Source of the DNA: an uncultured Chloroflexota bacterium
Lineage (GTDB): Bacteria; Chloroflexota; Limnocylindria; Limnocylindrales; CSP1-4
DNA length: 33,920 nucleotides
Reading direction: 5' to 3'
Assembly: GCA_903930745.1 (NCBI GenBank)
Contig: CAIYZX010000181.1
Span: 1 to 33,920 of the forward strand
Shown here: positions 26,488 to 31,700 of the stretch, in pieces
Layout of the letters: the number at the start of each line of letters is the position of its first letter
Position numbering within the stretch: the stretch's first letter is position 1
The notes under the pieces: generated by a model
Database searches by the model: none
Told to the model about the DNA's origin: nothing
What the model saw: only the letters and a program-made list of their open reading frames with translations
Position numbers and translations under genes: made by a program

Positions 26488-26498
26488 TCGATGATCGA
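26488..26498. promoter_or_regulatory. TCGATGATCGA operator, site 3
   Basis: Palindrome of the same class with G at the centre, 45 bases before the cupin start codon at 26544 and 100 bases from site 2. It probably controls the cupin/oxidoreductase genes. I could not find a convincing -35/-10 pair for the plus strand around it, so its role is less certain. It may instead cooperate with site 2 by looping. Confidence 0.55.
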
Positions 26499-26543
26499 GT
26501 ATTGCGTCCTGCCACCCGGCACGGCCAAGCTCGAGGAGCGCTC

Positions 26544-26969
26544 ATGACTGGCGACCTGCGGTTCATCACCCCCGACGACATCGAGACCCAGGTCTTCGAC
26601 TGGGGGGCGATCAAGTGGATGAGCGAGATCCGGACAACCGGCTGCGACCGCTTCACCACGGGCGTCGTCATCCTCGAACCCGGCAAGGGCCACGCCCGAC
26701 ACAACCACCCCGGCTCCGACGAGGTCCTGTACTTCATCTCCGGCGAAGGCGACCAGATGGTCGAAGACGCAGATGGCAATCCCGTCGTCCGGCATCTCAA
26801 GGCCGGCGACATGGCCTTCATCCCGGACAGCACCTACCACTCCACGGTCAACACGACCTGGGAGCCGCTTCGCATCCTGGCGATCTACACGCCGGGCGGC
26901 CCGGAGGCCGTCCTGCGGGGCCTTCCCGACTGCCTGGTCGTCCCTCCCGGCAAGATCCACACCAAGTAG
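26544..26969 (+). CDS. Cupin-domain protein 1
   Basis: 141 residues, a single cupin barrel. Metal motif 1 is HNHPGSDEVLYFISGEG, with His53, His55 and Glu60; motif 2 is GDMAFIPDSTYHS with His99. Such small cupins are metal-dependent isomerases, dioxygenases or sugar-lyase-like enzymes, or only bind ligands. Reaction unknown. ATG 26544 has GAGGAG at 26533-26538; the longer upstream frame has no ribosome site and runs through operator site 3. It heads a plus-strand pair with the F420-type oxidoreductase. Confidence 0.88.
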   Translation: MTGDLRFITPDDIETQVFDWGAIKWMSEIRTTGCDRFTTGVVILEPGKGHARHNHPGSDEVLYFISGEGDQMVEDADGNPVVRHLKAGDMAFIPDSTYHSTVNTTWEPLRILAIYTPGGPEAVLRGLPDCLVVPPGKIHTK

Positions 26970-27036
26970 CCCCTCGTTCGAAGACGCCCTGGCCCAGGCT
27001 CACCGCCCGGGTCGGGGCACCTCCGGGAGCACTGCC

Positions 27037-27936
27037 ATGACCCACGACCTTCGCGCCGTGCTCGGTCCCACGGGGATCTGGGCGGCCCTCGACGGCATCC
27101 CCACGAACGAGGTCCTCCGCTTCGCGGTCGAGGTGGAGGCGATGGGCCATACCGCTCTCTGGATCAACGAGGGCAGCGGTCGGGAACCATTCGCCGTCCT
27201 GGGCGCCCTGGCTGTCTCCACCAGTCGGATCACCCTGGGCCTGGGCATCGCCACGATCCATGCTCGCGATGCCACCGCCGCGCATGGCGGAGCGAGGACC
27301 GTCAACGACCTGAGTGGTGGCCGGTTCGTGATGGGACTGGGCGTCTCGCACAGGTCGTCGGCCAGCGCCCGCGGGCACGACTACGCGGCACCCCTGCCCG
27401 CCATGCGCACCTACCTGGACGCGTACGAGGCGGCCCCGTGGACCGGTCCTGCGGCAGCTGACCCGCCACTTGTGATCGCCGCCCTGGGGCCCCGGATGCT
27501 CGCCCTCGCCGCGACACGCACATCCGGCGCCTTCCCCTACAACGTCACCGAGGCGATGGTCGCCGATGCTCGCCGGACATTGGACGAGGCGGCAGCCACC
27601 GCGGGCGCCACCGCACATCCCCTGCTCGTGGCCTCACTGCCTGCCGTGCTCGGCGACCCGGCGGAGGGCATCGCCGCGGGGCGCGTGCTGATCGGGCGGT
27701 ACATGGGCCAGCCCAACTACCGCAACAACCTGCTCCGGGCAGGGTTCCTGGAGGCCGACCTCGACGGGCCCTCGGACAGGCTGGTCAAGGCGCTCGTTGC
27801 ACTTGGCGATGCCGATGTGCTGCGCTCCCGTATCGCCGGCATGCATGCTGCGGGTGCCGACCACGTCGCGGTCATCCCTCTCGCGATGTCCGGGCGGCAG
27901 GCGGACCTGGCCACAGCCCGCGCGGTGGCTCCGTAG
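27037..27936 (+). CDS. LLM-class, probably F420-dependent oxidoreductase (TIGR03620-like)
   Basis: 299 residues with a luciferase-like TIM barrel: GIWAALD near the N terminus, GHTALWINEGSGREPF, ITLGLGIATIHARDATAAHGG, and GGRFVMGLGVSHRSS. These match the MSMEG_4141-type group predicted to use coenzyme F420. If so, the host makes F420, in keeping with actinobacteria or some Chloroflexota. ATG 27037 has GGGAG with 7-base spacing and lies 67 bases after cupin 1. It would reduce or oxidise a pathway intermediate; substrate unknown. Confidence 0.85.
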   Translation: MTHDLRAVLGPTGIWAALDGIPTNEVLRFAVEVEAMGHTALWINEGSGREPFAVLGALAVSTSRITLGLGIATIHARDATAAHGGARTVNDLSGGRFVMGLGVSHRSSASARGHDYAAPLPAMRTYLDAYEAAPWTGPAAADPPLVIAALGPRMLALAATRTSGAFPYNVTEAMVADARRTLDEAAATAGATAHPLLVASLPAVLGDPAEGIAAGRVLIGRYMGQPNYRNNLLRAGFLEADLDGPSDRLVKALVALGDADVLRSRIAGMHAAGADHVAVIPLAMSGRQADLATARAVAP

Positions 27937-27967
27937 GGCCCCCGGCCAATGGCCTCCCGGGCCGCGC

Positions 27968-28250
27968 TCAGCCCACCCGGTTCGTCCGCAGCCCCTTGAA
28001 TGCCCGGACCACGCCGGACACCGCGCGCTCGACGGCGAGCCGCTCGATCGACGAGGCGCCGAGGTAGCCGACCACGTCGGTGGTCTCGAGCACGCGTGCC
28101 ACCGACTCCGCGTCCTCGAACGGGCCGCCGTGGGCAACAACCAGCACGTCCGGGCGCACAGCCGTCGCCGCCTGGAACATCGCCTGGTGGCTGCGCACGC
28201 GGCATCAAGGTCCATCGTCGCCTGGGCGGCCGCCCCCGGGAACGGCCCGC
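27968..28250 (-). pseudogene. Frameshifted remnant of a PEP-hydrolase-family TIM-barrel gene
   Basis: The minus strand encodes the C-terminal third of a second PF09370 protein: AVRPDVLVVAHGGPFEDAES and GYLGASSIERLAVERAV align with residues about 213-262 of the intact protein at 19245-20072. Upstream the match continues in another frame (PGAAAQATMDLDAA, about 28239-28199, like [15 protein letters not shown]), so there is a frameshift near 28200, and nothing recognisable precedes about 28250. There is no ribosome site for the open part. A whole duplicated gene, and perhaps a Tm-1 partner, seems to have been lost. The start given is the approximate limit of similarity. Confidence 0.75.
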
Positions 28251-28423
28251 GCCGGCACGGCAGCATGCCGGACGCTGGGCTGGGGTCGGCGTCGCGATGA
28301 CAGTGCCGGGTGACCGGCGAACGAACGCCCATGCCACGACCCTGCCCCATCGCCCGCGTTGCCACTCCGACGACGACCGGGTGCCAGGCCCCGGCTCCGA
28401 CCGGCAGTCTGCCGCGCAACCCG
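28251..28423. other. Non-coding stretch upstream of the cupin-2 promoter
   Basis: No gene or element recognised. It may be further decayed sequence of the TIM-barrel copy, but I see no similarity to support that. All open frames are arginine/proline-rich and lack motifs. Confidence 0.4.
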
Positions 28424-28453
28424 TTGACCGCCACGCGGGTCTGTGCGTATGCT
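28424..28453 (+). promoter_or_regulatory. Sigma-70-like promoter of the cupin-transketolase operon
   Basis: -35 TTGACC (28424-28429), 18-base spacer, -10 TATGCT (28448-28453), overlapping operator site 4 by one base exactly as at 5949-5977. The leader to the cupin start codon at 28523 is about 63 bases. Confidence 0.73.
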
Positions 28454-28463
28454 CGATTATCGA
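28453..28463. promoter_or_regulatory. TCGATTATCGA operator, site 4
   Basis: The 11-bp palindrome placed over the predicted start point, in the same geometry as site 1 (TATGC then TCGATWATCGAT). A near match (TCGATGATCAA, 28520-28530) overlaps the cupin start codon and may be incidental. Confidence 0.72.
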
Positions 28464-28522
28464 TTGTCTAGCCGCTCCCCCGCTCTCGGGGTCCGGCATC
28501 CCGCGCCAGCAGAGGTGCATCG

Positions 28523-28891
28523 ATGATCAAGCGCGTCGCCCGAGAGGACGCGGTCAAGGTTCCGCTCCCCGGTCGCGTCTGGAACTCCTACATCGCTCCC
28601 GGCGACGGCACGTCGGATCTCGTCTCGCTTGGCGTGTCGGTCTACCCCCCGGGGTCCCGCCCAAAAGGCCACGTGCATCCCGCCGAGGAGGAGACCATCT
28701 ACTGCGCCCGGGGTCGTGGCCGCATCGTGACCTCCCAGGGGACGGCGGACATCGAGCCCGGGGTCGTGGTGCACGTGCCGCCCGGCGTCTTCCATGCGAC
28801 CGAATCGGACGGCCCGGAGGAGATGGAGCTGCTGTGCCTCTTCACGCCCCCGGTCGTGTCGGGCTCGTATGAGAGGAAGGAACCCACGTGA
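28523..28891 (+). CDS. Cupin-domain protein 2
   Basis: 122 residues, one cupin barrel. Metal ligands likely His50, His52 and Glu57 (GHVHPAEEETIY) and His91 (VFHATES). Only weakly similar to cupin 1 in sequence, so the two are not obviously a recent duplication. ATG 28523 has GAGG at 28512-28515. Its stop overlaps the GTG of the transketolase N-terminal subunit (GTGA), so it is translated with that enzyme and may act on its substrate, for instance as an isomerase (inference). Confidence 0.87.
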   Translation: MIKRVAREDAVKVPLPGRVWNSYIAPGDGTSDLVSLGVSVYPPGSRPKGHVHPAEEETIYCARGRGRIVTSQGTADIEPGVVVHVPPGVFHATESDGPEEMELLCLFTPPVVSGSYERKEPT

Positions 28892-29754
28892 GCCCCGAAC
28901 GATCCGAGATCGCGCGGCTCGAGGAGGCAGCCCGCCGGATCCGGATAGAGCTGGTGCGCGCCGTCAACCACGCGAGGGCAGGGCACCTCGGCGGCCCACT
29001 GTCGGCTGCCGACATGCTTGCCGCGCTCTACTTCCGGGTGCTTCGCATCCGGCCGGACGATCCCGCGTGGCCGGATCGGGACCGATTCATCCTCTCAAAG
29101 GGACATGCCTCGATCGCCCTGTACGCTGCCATGGCGCTGCGAGGCTACTTCCCGGTGGAGGAGCTGCTGACGTTCGATGCGGCACACTCACGCCTCCAGG
29201 GTCACCCGGACATGACTCGCCTGCCGGGCCTGGACATGTCCAGTGGCTCGCTGGGCATGGGCATCTCGGCTGCGATGGGGATCGCGCTGGGAGCCCGGCT
29301 GACCGCACGCGATGTCCGCTCGTTCGTGATGCTCGGCGACGGCGAGTGCCAGGAGGGCGAGGTCTGGGAGGCGGCGATGGCGGCCGCGCGCTACCACCTC
29401 GACAACCTGGTCGCCATCGTGGACCACAACAAGCTCCAGCAGTACGGCTGGCCCGGCGACGGACCCGACGGCCGGACGCCCCCGCAGGCCCCTGGCGAGA
29501 TGGCCGGCAAATGGGCCGCCTTCGGCTGGCGGGTGCTCGAGGTGGACGGCCACGACATGGCGGAGATCATGCGCACGCTCGATTTGGCCGTCCAGGGTGA
29601 CGGCAGGCCCACGGTCGTGATCTCGCACACGGTCAAGGGCAGGGGTGTCTCCTACATGGAGGGTCGCTACTTCTGGCACACCCGGGCGATCAGGCCAGAG
29701 GAGTTCGACCTCGCAATGGCCGATCTCGGCGCAGACGCGGGAGCCGGACGATGA
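28888..29754 (+). CDS. Transketolase-like enzyme, N-terminal (ThDP-binding) subunit
   Basis: 288 residues. AGHLGGPLS (31-39), SKGHASIALYAA (70-81), and the thiamine diphosphate motif starting GDGECQEGEVW (150-160) and ending at Asn181 (VDHNK). It corresponds to the pyrophosphate-binding half of transketolase and needs the partner gene that follows. Split transketolases are common in sugar and sugar-acid catabolic clusters, where they act on non-standard ketose phosphates. GTG 28888 overlaps the cupin stop; its stop overlaps the next start by ATGA. Confidence 0.93.
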   Translation: MSPERSEIARLEEAARRIRIELVRAVNHARAGHLGGPLSAADMLAALYFRVLRIRPDDPAWPDRDRFILSKGHASIALYAAMALRGYFPVEELLTFDAAHSRLQGHPDMTRLPGLDMSSGSLGMGISAAMGIALGARLTARDVRSFVMLGDGECQEGEVWEAAMAAARYHLDNLVAIVDHNKLQQYGWPGDGPDGRTPPQAPGEMAGKWAAFGWRVLEVDGHDMAEIMRTLDLAVQGDGRPTVVISHTVKGRGVSYMEGRYFWHTRAIRPEEFDLAMADLGADAGAGR

Positions 29755-30695
29755 CCCTGCCGATGGGTCGTCCGATGCGGGAGATCTTCGGCGAGACCGT
29801 GGCCGAGCTGGCCGAGACCGATCCCCGGATTGTCATGCTCGACGGCGACGTCGGGTCCTCAACGCGAGCGGACATCTTCGAGAAGGCCCATCCGGACCGC
29901 TACCTGCAGATGGGGATCGCCGAGCAGAACATGTTCGGCGTCGCGGCGGGACTCGCGACGATGGGCCTGATCCCGTTCGTCAGCACCTTCGTGGCATTCG
30001 CGGTGATCCGGCCCCTTGACCAGGTCCGGGTGCTCGTCGCACAGACCGGCGCCAACGTGAAGATCACTGCCGGGTATGCCGGCCTCTTCACGGGCCAGAC
30101 CGGGATGAGCCACATCATCGTGGACGACCTCGCGATCATGCGGGCGATGCCGGGCATGGTCTCGGTTGCCCCGGCTGATGCCGTCGAGGCCGCGGAGGCG
30201 CTGCGCTGGGCCGCAGCCCACGATGGCCCGTGCTACGTCCGCCTCGTCCGCGATGCCACGGCGCGCCTCTTCGACCAGTCGCATGCCTTCACCTTCGGCA
30301 AGGCGGAGATCGTCCGCGAGGGTCGCGATGTCACGCTCATCTCCACGGGATCCCAGACGCCACGCACCTTCGAGGCCGCGGAGATCCTGGCCGGCGACGG
30401 GATCGACGCCCATGTGCTCCACGTGGCGACGGTCAAACCGCTCGACACCGACGGCATCGTCGCGGCGGCGGCGAGGACCGGTCGCGTGATCACGGTCGAG
30501 GAGCACACGGTGCTCGGCGGCCTGGGCGGTGCAGTCGCAGAGGTCCTGGGCGAGCGACACCCGGTACGGGTCGACCGCATCGGGATCCAGGACTGCTACG
30601 TGCAATCCGGACCCAACGAGGCCCTCCTCGACATCTACGGGCTGTCGCCGCGCCGGGTGGCGGAGCAGGTGCGACGGATCCTCGCCAACGGTTGA
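29751..30695 (+). CDS. Transketolase-like enzyme, C-terminal (pyrimidine-binding) subunit
   Basis: 314 residues. The pyrimidine-domain catalytic glutamate is Glu58 in GIAEQNMFGVAAGLA. GLFTGQTGMSHIIVDDLAIM is the typical transketolase/DXPS-like loop, and the C-terminal domain carries TVEEHTVLGGLGGAVAEVL. With the N-terminal subunit it would cleave and transfer a two-carbon ketol unit. It lacks a DXP-synthase-specific N-terminal region, so DXP synthesis is unlikely. It overlaps the upstream gene by ATGA and is convergent with GntR 2. Confidence 0.93.
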   Translation: MTLPMGRPMREIFGETVAELAETDPRIVMLDGDVGSSTRADIFEKAHPDRYLQMGIAEQNMFGVAAGLATMGLIPFVSTFVAFAVIRPLDQVRVLVAQTGANVKITAGYAGLFTGQTGMSHIIVDDLAIMRAMPGMVSVAPADAVEAAEALRWAAAHDGPCYVRLVRDATARLFDQSHAFTFGKAEIVREGRDVTLISTGSQTPRTFEAAEILAGDGIDAHVLHVATVKPLDTDGIVAAAARTGRVITVEEHTVLGGLGGAVAEVLGERHPVRVDRIGIQDCYVQSGPNEALLDIYGLSPRRVAEQVRRILANG

Positions 30696-30699
30696 TCCG

Positions 30700-30713
30700 G
30701 GCCCGTCCGGGCC
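30700..30713. terminator. Possible weak bidirectional hairpin between the transketolase and GntR 2 genes
   Basis: GGCCC-GTCC-GGGCC forms a 5-bp all-GC stem with a 4-base loop four bases after the transketolase stop. There is no T-run, so at best it is a non-canonical terminator of the kind often suggested for high-GC genomes. Confidence 0.25.
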
Positions 30714-30761
30714 ATGGTCAACCGGGCGGGCCAATGCCACAGGCTGACGGCGCCGAGCGGA

Positions 30762-31433
30762 TCAGCCCATCCGCCCGGCGTCTCTCCAGCCCTCGGCCAG
30801 GTGTGCGGACGCCTCGTCGAAGTGATGCCGGAGCGCGGCCTCCACGGCGCCACTGTCGCGGAGGCGAAGGGCCGCGACGATCTGCGGGTGCAGATCGGCG
30901 GTCCATTGCGCGTCGGCACCGGGCGAGACGAGCGTGATGTACGTCCGCGAGAACGGCTCCAGGGAGCGCCACACACGCTCGAGCGTTCGATTGCCGGCGA
31001 GCGCGACCAGCCGCGCGTGAAACGCGGCATCCCTGACGGCCACCTCGTCCCGGTCCCCGGCCCTTGCCGCAGCCTGCATCGCGGCATGCGCCGCCTCGAG
31101 CTCGGCAAGGTCCTCGTCCGTCATGCCCGGCACGCCAAGCTGCGCAGCCAACGTCTCGAGATGGGCACGGACGGCATAGGCCTCGAGCAGCTCCGCGATG
31201 GACGGGCGACGGACACGGGCACCCCGGAACGGGTGGATCTCCACGACCCCGAGCGCCTCGAGGCCGCGTAGAGCCTCGCGCACCGGCGCCTGACTGGTGC
31301 CGAGGTCACGGGCGACGCGCGTCTCCACGATCCGGGAGTCCGGGGGGTAGCGGCCACTCAGGATGTCCTGCAGCAGCCGGTGCTTCACCTGGTCTGCGAG
31401 CACGCTTCGTGCGATGGAGTTGTCGTCACTCAT
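30762..31433 (-). CDS. GntR/FCD-family transcriptional regulator 2
   Basis: 223 residues, a paralogue of the regulator at 16671-17426. Both share the beginning ISRSVL/IARSVL, the helix-turn-helix stretch GTSQAPVREALR-LEALGVVEI and the RGARVRRPS linker, so they could recognise the same DNA sequence. The FCD metal pattern is DAAFHARL, DLHPQI and HHFDEA. I chose ATG 31433 because it aligns with the start of the paralogue; an ATG at 31478 lacks a ribosome site. No TCGATNATCGA site lies before it. A different palindrome, TCACAGTGTGA, is at 31465-31475. Confidence 0.92.
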   Translation of the reverse strand: MSDDNSIARSVLADQVKHRLLQDILSGRYPPDSRIVETRVARDLGTSQAPVREALRGLEALGVVEIHPFRGARVRRPSIAELLEAYAVRAHLETLAAQLGVPGMTDEDLAELEAAHAAMQAAARAGDRDEVAVRDAAFHARLVALAGNRTLERVWRSLEPFSRTYITLVSPGADAQWTADLHPQIVAALRLRDSGAVEAALRHHFDEASAHLAEGWRDAGRMG

Positions 31434-31464
31434 AGAGGATCCAGCAGTGTTGAGCTTGGGCAGT

Positions 31465-31475
31465 TCACAGTGTGA
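31465..31475. promoter_or_regulatory. TCACAGTGTGA palindrome upstream of GntR 2
   Basis: Perfect 5+1+5 inverted repeat 32 bases before the GntR 2 start codon, followed by an ATCGAT. It may be a binding site for autoregulation or for another factor. No clear -10/-35 was found around it. Confidence 0.35.
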
Positions 31476-31593
31476 CATCGATGACCCATTACGCCCCCCC
31501 GAAATCCTCTCTGCGCGACGCGCCCGACCCTGGACATGCGATCACCCACACCGGGTTGCGTGCGGGTGAGAGCCTGCGCTCCGGCAGTTGGGG

Positions 31594-31605
31594 CTCATCG
31601 ATGAG
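31594..31605. promoter_or_regulatory. CTCATCGATGAG palindrome between GntR 2 and rel
   Basis: A perfect 12-bp palindrome flanked by GGG on each side. It shares the ATCGAT core with the regulon sites but has different spacing. Otherwise 31434-31700 shows no gene. Possibly a regulatory site, possibly chance. Confidence 0.25.
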
Positions 31606-31700
31606 GGCCACCGCCGGACCACGCCCGCCAGCACGGCCCCGCGAAGGCCCGGCAACAGCGTCGAGCGGAGCTCGAGGACCGCACCTGGCGCCCGGTCGCA

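Noticed and set aside
28520-28530. TCGATGATCAA as a fifth operator
   Set aside because: One arm is imperfect and it overlaps a start codon followed by an Ile codon, which creates ATGATC by coding alone.
29751-30695. Transketolase halves as DXP synthase
   Set aside because: DXPS is a single longer chain with its own N-terminal region; these halves match split transketolase.
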